Origin: Gammaproteobacteria bacterium | GTDB lineage: Bacteria > Pseudomonadota > Gammaproteobacteria > Pseudomonadales > Moraxellaceae | DNA: 64,000 nucleotides | Reading direction: 5' to 3' | NCBI GenBank assembly: GCA_028868515.1 | Contig: JAGWUI010000012.1 | Location: 34,972 to 98,971, forward strand | Shown here: one piece after another, positions 9,148 through 19,277 of the stretch | Layout: the number at the start of each line of letters is the position of its first letter | Numbering within the stretch: position 1 is the first letter of the stretch | Notes under the pieces: model-generated | Databases searched by the model: none | What the model was told of the DNA's origin: nothing | Seen by the model: only the letters and a program-made list of their open reading frames with translations | Program-made: the position numbers and the translations under genes

Positions 9148-10056
9148 ATGAACGAGATGACAACTGATAGGCATACCAAGATGACGATTGATACACAGCC
9201 TCAAGATCCATCAAAAAACGTAGCACACGACACACGTGCATCATTCCGTACAAATGTATTGGATAACGAAACAACTCGCGCTTTGAGTAGTTATACACCT
9301 GAAGAAATTGAAGTTGAAACTAAAAACCTCAATTTATTCTATGGTAAAAAACAAGCGTTGTATGATGTCAATATCGTTGTGCCGCGCAAACGTGTGACCG
9401 CATTTATTGGGCCATCTGGCTGTGGTAAATCAACATTGTTGCGTACCTTTAATCGTATGAATGATTTGATTGAAGGTTGTCGTATTGATGGTCAAATTAT
9501 TCTGAATAACCAGAATATTTTTGATTCAAGTTTAGATGTGACAAGCTTACGTCGTCGTGTAGGTATGGTGTTCCAAAAAGCCAATCCATTCCCTAAGTCA
9601 ATCTATGAAAACGTGTGTTATGGCTTGCGTTTGCAAGGAATTAACAAGAAAAGCATTTTGGATGAAGTTGTAGAGAATTCATTGAAAGGTGCTGCGCTTT
9701 GGGATGAAGTGAAAGATCGTCTGCATGATTCAGCGTTGGGACTATCTGGTGGTCAGCAGCAACGTTTGGTGATTGCACGTTCCATTGCAATCGAACCAGA
9801 AGTGTTGCTTTTGGATGAGCCGTGTTCAGCATTGGATCCGATTTCGACTTTGAAAGTTGAAGAGCTGATTCATGAGTTGAAAGAGCGTTTTACGATTTTG
9901 ATCGTGACGCACAATATGCAACAAGCAGCACGTGTATCTGATTACACTGCGTTTATGTATTTAGGTAAAGTCATTGAACATGATGATACCAATACGCTAT
10001 TTACTAATCCAAGTCAGAAACAGACTGAAGATTATATTACTGGTCGTTACGGTTAA
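9148..10056 (+). CDS. pstB: Phosphate ABC transporter ATP-binding protein PstB
   Basis: ATPase that powers phosphate import. Walker [10 protein letters not shown] starts at residue 88, the signature LSGGQQQR at about 199, Walker [14 protein letters not shown] just after, and the switch His in VTHNMQQA. At 302 residues it is about 45 longer than E. coli PstB; the extra N-terminal part is polar, Thr-rich and probably disordered. No later ATG gives a better fit, because the ABC domain begins only near residue 55. Transcribed with pstSCA and phoU, though a 150-base gap allows a separate promoter. Confidence 0.96.
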   Translation: MNEMTTDRHTKMTIDTQPQDPSKNVAHDTRASFRTNVLDNETTRALSSYTPEEIEVETKNLNLFYGKKQALYDVNIVVPRKRVTAFIGPSGCGKSTLLRTFNRMNDLIEGCRIDGQIILNNQNIFDSSLDVTSLRRRVGMVFQKANPFPKSIYENVCYGLRLQGINKKSILDEVVENSLKGAALWDEVKDRLHDSALGLSGGQQQRLVIARSIAIEPEVLLLDEPCSALDPISTLKVEELIHELKERFTILIVTHNMQQAARVSDYTAFMYLGKVIEHDDTNTLFTNPSQKQTEDYITGRYG

Positions 10057-10118
10057 TATTAGAGTCGACATTTGTTTTTAGGACAATGATTTGTAACCGT
10101 ATCGAGGAGAAATAGCTC

Positions 10119-10841
10119 ATGGTAGCAACAAAAGAAGATTTTGGTCATCATATTTCGCGTCAGTTTAATGATGATTTAGGCAAAGTCCATGCGCAGTTTT
10201 TGGCAATGGGTGGCTTAGTTGAGTCGCAAGTTGCGGATGCCATGCATGCGCTTTTGGATACTGATCCAGTTTTAGCTTCTAAAGTTCAGTCGATTGATAC
10301 CAAAGTCAACGAGATGGAGTCAGAGATCGACTCTAATCTGGTTCAGATTTTGGCGCGTCGTCAGCCTGCGGCGAGTGATTTGCGGATGGTGATTGCGATC
10401 AGTAAAGCAAACACTGACCTTGAGCGTATCGGTGATGAAGCGGCAAAGATTGCGCGTTTGGCACAAACAGCAAGTGAAGAAGGCGAATCACCGCGTGGCT
10501 ATACAGAAACACGTCACATTGGTAATCAAGTTCGTTTGATGATCCGCGAGGCATTGGATTCGTTTGCGCGTTTGGATGTCGAGAAAGCATTGCATGTGCT
10601 GCAAGCTGATGCTGAAGTTGACCGTGAATATCAAACCGCAACCCGTACATTGATGACGTATATGATGGAAGATCCTCGTTATATCAGTCGTATGATCAAT
10701 GTGTTATGGGTACTGCGTTCGCTGGAACGTATTGGTGATCACGCGCGTAACTTGGCTGAACAAGTGATTTATATGGTGAAAGGTGCTGATGTGCGCCACA
10801 CCAGTTTTGATGAAGTTGAAAAACAAGTTTTGAGCAAGTAA
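10119..10841 (+). CDS. phoU: Phosphate-specific transport regulator PhoU
   Basis: Links PstSCAB to the PhoR-PhoB two-component system and damps it when phosphate is plentiful. The 240 residues make two three-helix PhoU repeats, each with the metal-binding E/D-rich pattern, seen as DLERIGDEAAKIAR in the first and SLERIGDHARNLAEQ in the second. GGAG lies just upstream of the ATG. Last gene of the cluster, followed by a strong terminator. Confidence 0.96.
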   Translation: MVATKEDFGHHISRQFNDDLGKVHAQFLAMGGLVESQVADAMHALLDTDPVLASKVQSIDTKVNEMESEIDSNLVQILARRQPAASDLRMVIAISKANTDLERIGDEAAKIARLAQTASEEGESPRGYTETRHIGNQVRLMIREALDSFARLDVEKALHVLQADAEVDREYQTATRTLMTYMMEDPRYISRMINVLWVLRSLERIGDHARNLAEQVIYMVKGADVRHTSFDEVEKQVLSK

Positions 10842-10860
10842 TTTTCAAAACTGAAAGAAA

Positions 10861-10898
10861 AAAATCCATTCTTGGTGTGAACTGAGAATGGATTTTTT
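10861..10898 (+). terminator. Rho-independent terminator after phoU
   Basis: AAAATCCATTCT (10861-10872) pairs perfectly with AGAATGGATTTT (10885-10896) around a 12-base loop and runs into a T tract. It closes the pst-phoU transcript. Confidence 0.85.
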
Positions 10899-10939
10899 GT
10901 TGGTGGTTTTTTTAGAGACTTTATTAGATTAGTAAAATA

Positions 10940-11040
10940 GTTCATTGAGCTTGCGGTTACTGAGCTTGTCGAAGTATCGAAATGAACGGTATATGTCGTA
11001 AAACCTAATGACGTTACGCACTTCGACAGGCTCAGTGATC
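10940..11040. repeat. Inverted-repeat element, family B, copy 1
   Basis: ACTGAGCTTGTCGAAGT at 10959-10975 faces ACTTCGACAGGCTCAGT at 11020-11036, about 45 bases apart; TTCATTGAGCTTGCGG precedes it as a degenerate third arm. The CTTCGACAGGCTCAGTGAAC type of repeat is known in many bacterial genomes. A second copy lies at 12746-12822. Confidence 0.75.
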
Positions 11041-11072
11041 TAATTTTTATTTTTGAATCTAAAAACCCGACC

Positions 11073-11342
11073 TTATTTAGCTTCAGGCTTCCAACCCACT
11101 GGACGTTCGTAATCTTGATTGGTGAGAAACTTGTTGCGCTGTTCATCGAGGAAAACTTTAGATTCTGGTTGCATGACGTTCAGGCGATTTTCATTAATTA
11201 ATAAAGTCTGATGCTGCATCCATTCTTGCCATGCTTTTTTTGATACATTTTCAAAGATGTCTTGACCTTTAGCACCGGGAAATGGGGCAAAGTCTAAGCC
11301 TTCAAGCTCTTGTTGATATTTACGACAAAAAACAGTGCGCAT
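11073..11342 (-). CDS. yggX: Probable Fe(II)-trafficking protein YggX
   Basis: Small cytoplasmic protein that protects iron-sulfur clusters from oxidative damage. The 89 residues begin [20 protein letters not shown] and carry the family signatures [31 protein letters not shown] and the C-terminal half ending VGWKPEAK, with the conserved early Cys. Normal family length. It is often paired with mutY in other gammaproteobacteria; mutY is not next to it here. Convergent with phoU. Confidence 0.93.
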   Translation of the reverse strand: MRTVFCRKYQQELEGLDFAPFPGAKGQDIFENVSKKAWQEWMQHQTLLINENRLNVMQPESKVFLDEQRNKFLTNQDYERPVGWKPEAK

Positions 11343-11526
11343 GGGCTTTTCCTGATGTGCTTTCTAGATGGTATTAAGAGCGGCTATAAACCACTCAATA
11401 AGATATGATGTTCACCATTTTAGTCTTTCATGCTGTGAAGTGCTAGGTTAAGCTGAACGAAAGACAGGTCGGTGAATGCTGATCATGACGACTACGATGT
11501 AAATTTTAGAATCAGGGATTAAACAA

Positions 11527-12726
11527 ATGGCAAGCTCCAGCGCTGATGTAAGGCTAGATCCGCAAACCCGCCAAATGCTCGCGGAGTTGGTGGCGAAGCC
11601 GAGCGTCACCTGCACGAATGCCAAACAAGATCAATCGAATCTTCCTGTCATTGAGCTTTTGGCAACATGGTTTATGGACTATGGTTTCCGCTGTGAAATC
11701 ATGCCAGTTGCCGAAGGGAAGGCAAATCTCATCGCCGTGTTGTCGAATGGTGCGTCTGATCTGTCTGGTGGATTAGTTCTGGCTGGTCATACCGATACCG
11801 TGCCTTATGATGGTGAGTTATGGAGTAGTGATCCATTTGTGCTCAGTGAGCGTGATGGCAATTTATATGGTCTAGGTACTGCTGACATGAAGGGCTTTTT
11901 TGCTCTGATTTTGCAGGCGATGCGTTCAATATCCGCTACAAAGTTCAAAGCCCCATTGATTGTCATCGCCACATGTGATGAAGAAACTTCAATGGCTGGC
12001 GCAAAAGCACTGGTTCAAGCTGCACAGAAACCTTCAGGTGTTCAAGGGCGGTTTGCGTTGATTGGTGAACCGACAAACCTTAAACCGGGACGCATGCATA
12101 AAGGCGTGATGCTGGAGCGGATTGTGATTACGGGTCATTCAGGACATTCTAGTGATCCGAGTTTAGGTAGTAATGCACTCGATGCAATGAATGAGGTGAT
12201 GACGCGTCTAATCCGTTATCGTGATGGGCTAAAAGCGATTCAGCAGCCAATTTTTGCGATTCCTCATCCTACGTTGAATCTGGGGTGTATTCATGGCGGA
12301 GATAATCCAAATCGGATTTGTGGTTTATGCGAACTTCAATTCGATGTGCGAACGCTTCCAGGCATGAAGATGCAGGACATCCGCGAGGAGATTCGCCAGC
12401 TCATTGCGGATATTGCGCCTAAGTTTGGTGTGGCAGTGCTTTATGAGCCAGCATCGCCCGGTGCGCCATCCGCGGAAACGCCATCAGAATCGCCGTTTGT
12501 ACAGTTTATTGAAAAACTGACAGGTGACACCGCAGGTTCACTCGCATTTGGCACGGAAGCGCCTTATTTCCGTCAGTTAGGTATGGATACTGTGATTTTA
12601 GGGCCGGGTCGAATTGAGCAGGCACATCAACCCGATGAGTATCTGCCGATTGAAAATATTGAGCCGATGGTTGGGTATTTGAAGAAGTTGATTGAGTACT
12701 ATTGTGTGATGGGTGAGGCGGGTTAG
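11527..12726 (+). CDS. argE: Acetylornithine deacetylase ArgE
   Basis: Removes acetate from N-acetylornithine to give ornithine in arginine synthesis; M20 family zinc hydrolase. Metal and catalytic signatures are LAGHTDTVPYDG, GTADMKGFFA, CDEETSMAGA with the general-base Glu, and GRIEQAHQPDEYLP near the C-terminus. The dimerisation domain is interposed at about residues 195-300. 399 residues, slightly longer than E. coli ArgE. The argA gene lies 1 kb downstream on the same strand with an unrelated opposite-strand gene between. Confidence 0.93.
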   Translation: MASSSADVRLDPQTRQMLAELVAKPSVTCTNAKQDQSNLPVIELLATWFMDYGFRCEIMPVAEGKANLIAVLSNGASDLSGGLVLAGHTDTVPYDGELWSSDPFVLSERDGNLYGLGTADMKGFFALILQAMRSISATKFKAPLIVIATCDEETSMAGAKALVQAAQKPSGVQGRFALIGEPTNLKPGRMHKGVMLERIVITGHSGHSSDPSLGSNALDAMNEVMTRLIRYRDGLKAIQQPIFAIPHPTLNLGCIHGGDNPNRICGLCELQFDVRTLPGMKMQDIREEIRQLIADIAPKFGVAVLYEPASPGAPSAETPSESPFVQFIEKLTGDTAGSLAFGTEAPYFRQLGMDTVILGPGRIEQAHQPDEYLPIENIEPMVGYLKKLIEYYCVMGEAG

Positions 12727-12745
12727 AGAGGATTCCAGATTGTGT

Positions 12746-12822
12746 AGTTCACTGAGCCTGTCGAAGTGGACATCTCAGACTTCAGTGGTTTTCGCCGCAC
12801 ATTTCGACAAGCTCAATGAGCT
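12746..12822. repeat. Inverted-repeat element, family B, copy 2
   Basis: AGTTCACTGAGCCTGTCGAA from 12746 faces TTTCGACAAGCTCAATGAGC in the right half ending at 12822. Same family as 10940-11040. It sits between the convergent argE and phosphopantetheinyl transferase genes. Confidence 0.75.
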
Positions 12823-12849
12823 ATGTAAGTTGTCTGGTTTTAGGCTTTT

Positions 12850-13506
12850 TCATTTCCCTAAAATAGTTTCAGCATCCTTGTTACTTGACCAAGATACACT
12901 CACTACTTGTTCATCCAAATTAAAACTCCGATATCTCCATTCGCCGAGCAATGGGTGAGTGAGCATTTCACCAACATTTTCAGTATTTAGCGTATTTAAA
13001 TCCAAACGAATCCCTAAACCATGCGCCTTTAAAACTGCTTCTTTTCGCGTCCAAGTTTTGAGCCATTGTTCATGGGCTTGTTGAGGTGAAAGTTCAGGAT
13101 TTTGCCAAACCTTTATTTCATCAGCGCTAAAAGTTCGTTCGGCTAAAGTCTGCATTTTGCGCTTTTTACTTTTATCTTCAATATCAATGCCAAGTGGAAT
13201 GTCATCCAAACTCCACACTATTGCAAAGGCTTCAGTACTGTGTGAAATGTTAAAGCTAATGTTCTGATTTGCGAGATAGGGTTTTCCGTGAGCTTCTTTT
13301 GCGAAGATCAGTTGTTCAGGCGAAAGATTTAATGCTTGGGCGAGAATTGCACGTCGCCATGCACGCGTGAGCTGCTGATTTCTCCGTGTGACAGGATGAT
13401 TAGCGATGCCCTCAATATCCGCCGCAGTCAATAACGCCAATAGTCGAGATTCTTCGGCAGGCGAAATTTCAGCAAAATGACGGACAACGAGATGAAAGAT
13501 GGGCAT
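12850..13506 (-). CDS. 4'-phosphopantetheinyl transferase, Sfp type
   Basis: Transfers the phosphopantetheine arm of CoA to carrier proteins. The 218 residues show the two-lobed Sfp/AcpT pattern: EAHGKPYL, FNISHSTEAFAIVW, LGIDIED with the magnesium-binding Asp and Glu, and the catalytic KEAVLKAHGLGIRLDL. No polyketide, peptide synthetase or siderophore genes are seen nearby, so its target is not shown by context; it may serve an unlinked pathway or fatty-acid carrier protein. Divergent from argA. Confidence 0.9.
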   Translation of the reverse strand: MPIFHLVVRHFAEISPAEESRLLALLTAADIEGIANHPVTRRNQQLTRAWRRAILAQALNLSPEQLIFAKEAHGKPYLANQNISFNISHSTEAFAIVWSLDDIPLGIDIEDKSKKRKMQTLAERTFSADEIKVWQNPELSPQQAHEQWLKTWTRKEAVLKAHGLGIRLDLNTLNTENVGEMLTHPLLGEWRYRSFNLDEQVVSVSWSSNKDAETILGK

Positions 13507-13748
13507 GGATTGTCATGATGATTGAGTCAAGTCAGGATAATATACCGTTTTATTCATATGATAAGTCTATGGATTGTTTTTTGATTTTATTGAATGTTGT
13601 GGTCTGATGATGTGCGTCAAGGCTTTTTCCTGATAACATCGACATATCGCTTTGCATGTAAAGTTAGAGCTTTACTGATTAAAAAGCACGATCTCATACA
13701 TTTGCCGATACATTTTTATACGCGTTCAGTTTGCAACAGGATTTTCCC

Positions 13749-15098
13749 ATGTCAGATGATTTTTTATCTCCAGATACCATGACCGACAATTATGTTCATT
13801 GGTTCCGTAATTCTGCGCCGTATATCAATGCACATCGAGGAAAAACCTTTGTTCTGATGTTCGGTGGTGAAGCGGTCAATCATGATAATTTTCGCAATAT
13901 TATCCATGACATCGCGTTATTGCATTCACTTGGAATTCAGTTGATTTTGGTGCATGGCGCACGTCCGCAGATTGATGAAAATCTCATCGAATACGGGCTG
14001 TCTACACCATTCCATAATGACCTGCGGGTGACGACGCGTGAGGCGTTGCGCTGTGTGTTAGATGCCGTCGGTTCGATTCGCTTGGAAATTGAAGCCTTGC
14101 TGTCGATGGGCTTGGCAAACTCCCCGATGTACGGCTCACGTATCGATGCGGTTTCGGGTAATTTTGTCACCGCGCGACCGTATGGCGTGCGTGATGGCGT
14201 GGATTTCCAATTGACGGGTGAAGTACGTTCTGTCGATACCGAGGCACTGCAAAAGAGCCTTGCCAATCGCAATATTATTGTGTTGGGCCCAACAGGATAT
14301 TCAACAACGGGCGAAGTTTTTAACCTGCTGGCTGAAGAAGTCGCCGTGGAAACTGCTATTACGATTAAAGCAGATAAATTGATTTTCTTGGGTGAGCATG
14401 AAGGGATTTCTGGCAAAGACAATCGTTTACTCCGTGAAATGATTCCAAATGAAGTGGATCAGTTCCTGCGTAATAAAAAACTCGACAGTGAAATCCTCCG
14501 TCATATGCATGGTTCTGCCGATGCATGTCGTGGTGGTGTGCGCCGTGTGCATATTATTTCTTATGCGCGTGATGGTGCGCTGCTACAAGAATTATTTACG
14601 CGCGATGGTTCGGGGACATTGGTCAGTAATGATCCGTATGAAGAAATTCGCACAGCGGATATTGATGATGTCGTGGGCTTGATTGAGCTATTGCGTCCGC
14701 TGGAAGAAGAGGGAATTTTGGTCCGTCGTTCACGTGAGCGTTTGGAAACGGAAATTGGTCAATTCGCGGTCATCGAACGTGATGGTATGATCGTGGGCTG
14801 TGCTGCACTGTATCCAATACCGACTAAAGCAACAGAACCGCCATCTGCTGAGATCGCATGTGTAGCGATTCATCCAAGTTATCGTAAGTCAAATCGCGGC
14901 GCTGAGCTTTTGGATTATTTGGAAGCGAAGGCGCATAACAAAGGTATTAAGAGCTTGTATGTGCTGACGACGCGTACAGCACTGTGGTTTATCGAGCAAG
15001 GTTTTGAGCCTGCGGAAGTGGATGATTTACCAGAAGCACGTCAAGCGATGTATAACTTGCAGCGTAATTCGAAGGTGTTTGTGAAGCGGTTGGACTGA
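13749..15098 (+). CDS. argA: Amino-acid N-acetyltransferase (N-acetylglutamate synthase) ArgA
   Basis: Acetylates glutamate to start arginine synthesis. Two domains are seen: an N-terminal amino-acid-kinase-like arginine-sensing domain (FGGEAVNH, LVHGARPQIDENL, GHEGISGK-like segments) and a C-terminal GNAT domain from about residue 300 (IACVAIHPSYRKSNRGAELL). ATG 13749 is chosen, with ACAGGA upstream, over a TTG at 13731. 449 residues, close to E. coli and Pseudomonas ArgA. Feedback inhibition by arginine is expected from the family. Confidence 0.94.
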   Translation: MSDDFLSPDTMTDNYVHWFRNSAPYINAHRGKTFVLMFGGEAVNHDNFRNIIHDIALLHSLGIQLILVHGARPQIDENLIEYGLSTPFHNDLRVTTREALRCVLDAVGSIRLEIEALLSMGLANSPMYGSRIDAVSGNFVTARPYGVRDGVDFQLTGEVRSVDTEALQKSLANRNIIVLGPTGYSTTGEVFNLLAEEVAVETAITIKADKLIFLGEHEGISGKDNRLLREMIPNEVDQFLRNKKLDSEILRHMHGSADACRGGVRRVHIISYARDGALLQELFTRDGSGTLVSNDPYEEIRTADIDDVVGLIELLRPLEEEGILVRRSRERLETEIGQFAVIERDGMIVGCAALYPIPTKATEPPSAEIACVAIHPSYRKSNRGAELLDYLEAKAHNKGIKSLYVLTTRTALWFIEQGFEPAEVDDLPEARQAMYNLQRNSKVFVKRLD

Positions 15099-15139
15099 CA
15101 AACATCAACACGCCTTCACGTTGGCAAGTGTTTTTAATA

Positions 15140-15175
15140 CAACCACTAATTAACCATACGGTTAATTAGTGGTTG
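15140..15175. promoter_or_regulatory. Perfect 16-bp-arm palindrome, possible operator
   Basis: Arms at 15140-15155 and 15160-15175 match perfectly around ATAC; the core is TTAACCATACGGTTAA. There is no T tract, so it is a poor intrinsic terminator for argA. It lies about 120 bases ahead of the reductase gene at 15294 and its core has the look of a TetR-type operator, but no such regulator is adjacent. Confidence 0.5.
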
Positions 15176-15293
15176 CTTGTAATGCATATGATTGCCGATC
15201 TTTAAGCAACACCTTCTCCGCACTCGTTGATCCAACGTGTCTTCTAGACTATGTCAGCAAAAGTTCCCTAAAAAAATAACCAAGGAGAAAATA

Positions 15294-15875
15294 ATGCGTA
15301 AAATCGTCTCATTTGTTCATATCTCACTGGATGGTTTTGTTTCCTCAACCATTGAAGGGATGCACAGTCTCGGCTGGGTCAGTCTCAGCGAAGAAATGTT
15401 TGAATATGTTGAAAAGCGTATACAGCAGACCGATACTGCCTTTTATGGGCGCGTTACATTTGAGATGATGGAGTCGTACTGGCCTACCGCTGCTGACCAA
15501 CCTAACGCCAGTGCGCATGACCATGCTCATTCGCGCTGGTACAAAACCGCCCGCAAAGTGGTCTTGTCGACTACTCTGTCGGAAAAGAATCATCCGAATA
15601 CCCAAATCATCAGTCGCGACATCGGCGAAGCCATCCGCACTCTTAAAGCAGATGAGGGGAGTGAGATTCTGGTGTTTGGCAGCCCCTCCGCCACGCACGC
15701 CCTGATGGCAGAGAACCTCATCGACGAGTACTGGCTATTCCTTAATCCTATCGTGTTGGGGCAGGGTATTCCCTTATTTACAAACATTCAGGACAGAACG
15801 GCACTTACGCTGCTAGACAGTAAAGTTTTTGAGTCGGGCGTGGTTGCTCTGCAATACGAAGTGAAACGAAATTAA
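15294..15875 (+). CDS. Dihydrofolate reductase family protein (RibD C-terminal fold)
   Basis: A 193-residue single-domain protein of the RibD_C/DHFR-like reductase fold, probably binding NADPH. It begins MRKIVSFVHISLDGFVSS, has the family segments DTAFYGRVTFEMMESYW, VVLSTTL and GSEILVFGSPSATHALM, and ends with the typical substrate-pocket strand VVALQYE. ATG 15294 is chosen because AAGGAG precedes it; an upstream start at 15237 lacks a ribosome site. Substrate unknown; these stand-alone proteins are seldom true DHFRs. Codon use is more G+C-rich than neighbours, and together with the palindrome upstream this hints at acquisition. Confidence 0.82.
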   Translation: MRKIVSFVHISLDGFVSSTIEGMHSLGWVSLSEEMFEYVEKRIQQTDTAFYGRVTFEMMESYWPTAADQPNASAHDHAHSRWYKTARKVVLSTTLSEKNHPNTQIISRDIGEAIRTLKADEGSEILVFGSPSATHALMAENLIDEYWLFLNPIVLGQGIPLFTNIQDRTALTLLDSKVFESGVVALQYEVKRN

Positions 15876-15911
15876 TGATAAATTTTTAATTTTTCATTCT
15901 CAATACGCAAT

Positions 15912-15941
15912 AAAAAACCTCACTAATTCGTGAGGTTTTTT
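15912..15941. terminator. Bidirectional terminator between the reductase gene and glyS
   Basis: AAAAAACCTCAC (15912-15923) pairs perfectly with GTGAGGTTTTTT (15930-15941), with a six-base loop. T runs on both strands let it serve both convergent genes. Confidence 0.85.
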
Positions 15942-15956
15942 ACGAATCACACGGTA

Positions 15957-18026
15957 TTAACCCTGCAACAAACTCACATCCGCAACACTCAAGAACAGTG
16001 CGCGTAAGCGTGTCAGCAATCGTAAACGATTTAAGCGCAACGCAGCATCATCAGCATTGACCATCACACTTTCAAAGAATGCATCAATTGGTGCGCGAAG
16101 TGCTGCAAGTTGTGACAGCGCAGGCGTGTAATCTGATTTTGCGAGCAATGGATGAACTTGTGGCTCAAGCGTTTCCAAGGTTTCGTAGAGTGCTTTTTCC
16201 GCAGCTTCAACTAACAATGCTGAATCAATTCCACCAGCGCTGACAGTTTCTTTCGCCAGAATATTCGCCACACGCTTATTCGCTGCTGCGAGAGCCGTCG
16301 CTTCTGGCAGCGCACGGAAATGTTGTACTGCGCGGATGCGTTGATCGAAGTCGAGTGGTGACACTGGATTCAGCGCTTGAACTGCCAAAATCACATCCAC
16401 AGGCATGCCTTGATCTTCGTACATGGAGCGATAACGGCTTTGTAAGAATGTGCTGGCATCAGTTAATGTTTTCGCTGGATTTTCGATTTTTGTCCCGTAG
16501 TTGGTGACCGCACGTTCAACCAGATCCACAAGGCTCAGCGTCAGACGTTTCTCAATCAGAATACGCAAAATCCCAATTGCCACGCGGCGTAGACCGAACG
16601 GGTCTTTGTTACCTGTTGGTGGTTGGTTAATACCAAAAATACCAGCCAATGTATCTAAACGATCTGCGAGTGCAATGCTGACACCTGTGAGTGTTTCAGG
16701 CAAAACATCGCCTGCGAATTTCGGTAAATATTGCTCGCGAATCGCCTCTGATACGTCTTTTGGTGCGCCTTCAAGCGCGGCGTAGTAGCTCCCTGCAATC
16801 CCTTGAAGTTCTGGGAACTCACCAACCATTTCTGATGCGAGGTCGCATTTCGAGAGTTTCGCTGCTTGAACAGTGTGCTCAACGTTCGCGCCAATCTGTT
16901 CTGCGATATAGCTTGCAAGTGCTGCGATGCGTTCAGTTTTATCCCAAATTGTGCCAAGTTGTGCTTGAAATACACGATTTGCGAGTTTCTCTTGGCGTGC
17001 CGCAAGTGGTTGCTTTTGGTCTTGCTTAAAGAAGAACTCAGCATCGGTCAGGCGCGGGCGCACGACTTTTTCATTACCTAAAGTAATTTGTGTCGGGTCT
17101 TTGCTTTCGATATTCGATACTGTGATGAAATAAGGTTGTAGCTTGTTATTAGCATCAACCAAGCAGAAATATTTTTGATTATCTTGCATGGTTGAGATCA
17201 GGGCTTCTTGTGGTACATGCAAGAAACGAGATTCAAACGTTGCACGCAGTGCTACAGGCCATTCTACCAAACCTGCGACTTCATCACGTAAGTCTGCTGG
17301 TACTAATGCGCGAGCATTCACTTCTGTCGCGAGTTTCTCAACTTGTCCGTCAATCAGTTGTTGGCGTTCATCAAAATCCGCAACGACATAAGCCGCACGT
17401 AATGCCGCTAAATAATCACCAGCAGATTTCAACTCAATCGCTGCAGGTGCATGGAAACGATGACCATAAGTTAGGTTGTTACTTGCAAAATCTTGAATTG
17501 TCGCAGGAATGACTGCGCTGTCTTTCATCAAGACAACCCACTGTACAGGACGGACAAATTCAGTACGGCTTGCCGCAGAGCGCATGCGTTTAGCGATTGG
17601 CAATGCGTTTAGTGATTCTTGCAACAATGCTGGCAATAAATCATCGAGAGATTGACCTGTGACTGTTTTGCGATGGACGAGCCATTCGCCTTTATCAGTT
17701 GGAATGCGAATGAGGTCAGCGACTTCGACGCCAGCACCTTTGGCAAAACCAATCGCCGCAGGCGTCGGCGTACCGTCAGGTTTAAATGCGCCAGCAACCG
17801 CAGGACCGCGACGTTCTTCAACGCGATCAGGTTGATGACCTGCAATCCCTTCGATCAAAATTGCAAGGCGACGTGGTGCGGCATAGGCATTGATTTTTTC
17901 AAAGGACAAACCTGCGCTGGCGAGGCGAGTAGTGACTTCGCTGAGTAGCGCATCACGCAATGTTTTCAGGCTTTTTGGCGGGAGTTCTTCGCAGCCGAGT
18001 TCAAATAAAACTGTGTGTAAACTCAT
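15957..18026 (-). CDS. glyS: Glycyl-tRNA synthetase beta subunit
   Basis: Beta chain of the alpha2-beta2 bacterial glycyl-tRNA synthetase; it binds tRNA and supports aminoacylation by the alpha chain. Starts [20 protein letters not shown], the family hallmark, and includes [38 protein letters not shown] and the HD-like core [20 protein letters not shown]. 689 residues, normal length. The start overlaps the end of glyQ by four bases, so the two subunits are coupled. Confidence 0.96.
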   Translation of the reverse strand: MSLHTVLFELGCEELPPKSLKTLRDALLSEVTTRLASAGLSFEKINAYAAPRRLAILIEGIAGHQPDRVEERRGPAVAGAFKPDGTPTPAAIGFAKGAGVEVADLIRIPTDKGEWLVHRKTVTGQSLDDLLPALLQESLNALPIAKRMRSAASRTEFVRPVQWVVLMKDSAVIPATIQDFASNNLTYGHRFHAPAAIELKSAGDYLAALRAAYVVADFDERQQLIDGQVEKLATEVNARALVPADLRDEVAGLVEWPVALRATFESRFLHVPQEALISTMQDNQKYFCLVDANNKLQPYFITVSNIESKDPTQITLGNEKVVRPRLTDAEFFFKQDQKQPLAARQEKLANRVFQAQLGTIWDKTERIAALASYIAEQIGANVEHTVQAAKLSKCDLASEMVGEFPELQGIAGSYYAALEGAPKDVSEAIREQYLPKFAGDVLPETLTGVSIALADRLDTLAGIFGINQPPTGNKDPFGLRRVAIGILRILIEKRLTLSLVDLVERAVTNYGTKIENPAKTLTDASTFLQSRYRSMYEDQGMPVDVILAVQALNPVSPLDFDQRIRAVQHFRALPEATALAAANKRVANILAKETVSAGGIDSALLVEAAEKALYETLETLEPQVHPLLAKSDYTPALSQLAALRAPIDAFFESVMVNADDAALRLNRLRLLTRLRALFLSVADVSLLQG

Positions 18027-19045
18027 TTCGACTTCTCCGCTTTTGCTGCATCTTTTTCCTGTTGTGCTTGTTCTTGGGCCTGATTTTGTAAAGAGTCAGC
18101 TGCCATCTTCGCCAATACTTCATCACGCAGCGCAGGTTCTGCCATTGGGAAACCCAGTTTCGCGCGGGAGTTGACATAACTTTGGGCAATCGCGCGAGCC
18201 AATCCGCGAACGCGCAAGATATATCGCTGGCGTTCGGTGACCGAAATCGCGCCGCGTGCATCAAGCAAGTTAAAGGTATGTGAGGCTTTAATCACCATTT
18301 CATACGCAGGCAATGGCAATTCTGCTGCCATCAGACGGTTTGATTCACTTTCATAGAAATCAAACAGTTCGAACAGTTTCTCGACATTGGCATATTCAAA
18401 GTTATAGGTCGATTGTTCCACTTCGTTTTGGTGGAACACATCGCCATAAGTCACGGTGCCAAATTGACCACGTGTCCACACTAAGTCATAAACCGAATCC
18501 ACGCCTTGCAAATACATCGCTAAACGTTCAAGACCATAGGTGATTTCACCTGTGACTGGGTAGCATTCCACGCCACCAACTTGTTGGAAGTAGGTGAATT
18601 GGGTGACTTCCATACCGTTTAGCCAGACTTCCCAGCCTAATCCCCATGCGCCGAGTGTTGGTGATTCCCAGTTGTCTTCGACAAAGCGAATATCATGGGT
18701 CAGCGTGTCGATACCGATGGCTTTCAACGAGTCGAGATAGAGCTGTTGGATATTGGCTGGATTTGGCTTCAGGACGACTTGGAACTGATAGTAATGCTGC
18801 AAACGGTTTGGATTTTCGCCATAACGACCATCTTTTGGACGACGTGAAGGTTGCACATAAGCAGCATTCCACGTTTCAGGGCCAAGTGCACGAAGGAAGG
18901 TTGCTGTATGGAACGTTCCGGCGCCCATTTCTAAATCATAAGGCTGGAGGACGACACAACCTTGATTTGCCCAGTAATTTTGCAGGGCAAGAATGAGTTC
19001 TTGAAAGGTGAGATTAGAGATAGCTTGGCTTTTGGTGGTGCTCAT
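18023..19045 (-). CDS. glyQ: Glycyl-tRNA synthetase alpha subunit
   Basis: Catalytic chain that makes glycyl-adenylate and charges tRNA-Gly. Signatures are [56 protein letters not shown] and [14 protein letters not shown]. At 340 residues it is longer than E. coli GlyQ (303); the added C-terminal part is rich in Gln, Ala, Lys and Glu and probably forms a charged helix or disordered tail. First gene of the glyQS operon. Confidence 0.96.
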   Translation of the reverse strand: MSTTKSQAISNLTFQELILALQNYWANQGCVVLQPYDLEMGAGTFHTATFLRALGPETWNAAYVQPSRRPKDGRYGENPNRLQHYYQFQVVLKPNPANIQQLYLDSLKAIGIDTLTHDIRFVEDNWESPTLGAWGLGWEVWLNGMEVTQFTYFQQVGGVECYPVTGEITYGLERLAMYLQGVDSVYDLVWTRGQFGTVTYGDVFHQNEVEQSTYNFEYANVEKLFELFDFYESESNRLMAAELPLPAYEMVIKASHTFNLLDARGAISVTERQRYILRVRGLARAIAQSYVNSRAKLGFPMAEPALRDEVLAKMAADSLQNQAQEQAQQEKDAAKAEKSK

Positions 19046-19277
19046 GGCAATCCATGCGAAAGATGAAAAAATTGGTGGGTAGTATAGTGAATTTCGAGGG
19101 GATTTTCACGGGGAGAATTTAAGGTTGTTTGGGAGGTGTTGGTGCCGACATGAGGGTGTTGTAATGATTCTTACATTTAGATAAGACGCAGAATGGGTTT
19201 CATTTTGTAAGTTAGCTAATAATGACCAAACTGCCTGTAGTACGATGCCTGCACGATAAGAACTCTAGGAAGAATAT

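Noticed and set aside
12850..13506. A phosphopantetheinyl transferase as a sign of a nearby siderophore or polyketide cluster.
   Set aside because: No synthetase, acyl carrier or transporter genes of such a cluster occur in the window.
15140..15175. The palindrome as an argA terminator.
   Set aside because: There is no T tract after the stem on the plus strand; an operator role is equally or more likely, so I do not call it a terminator.
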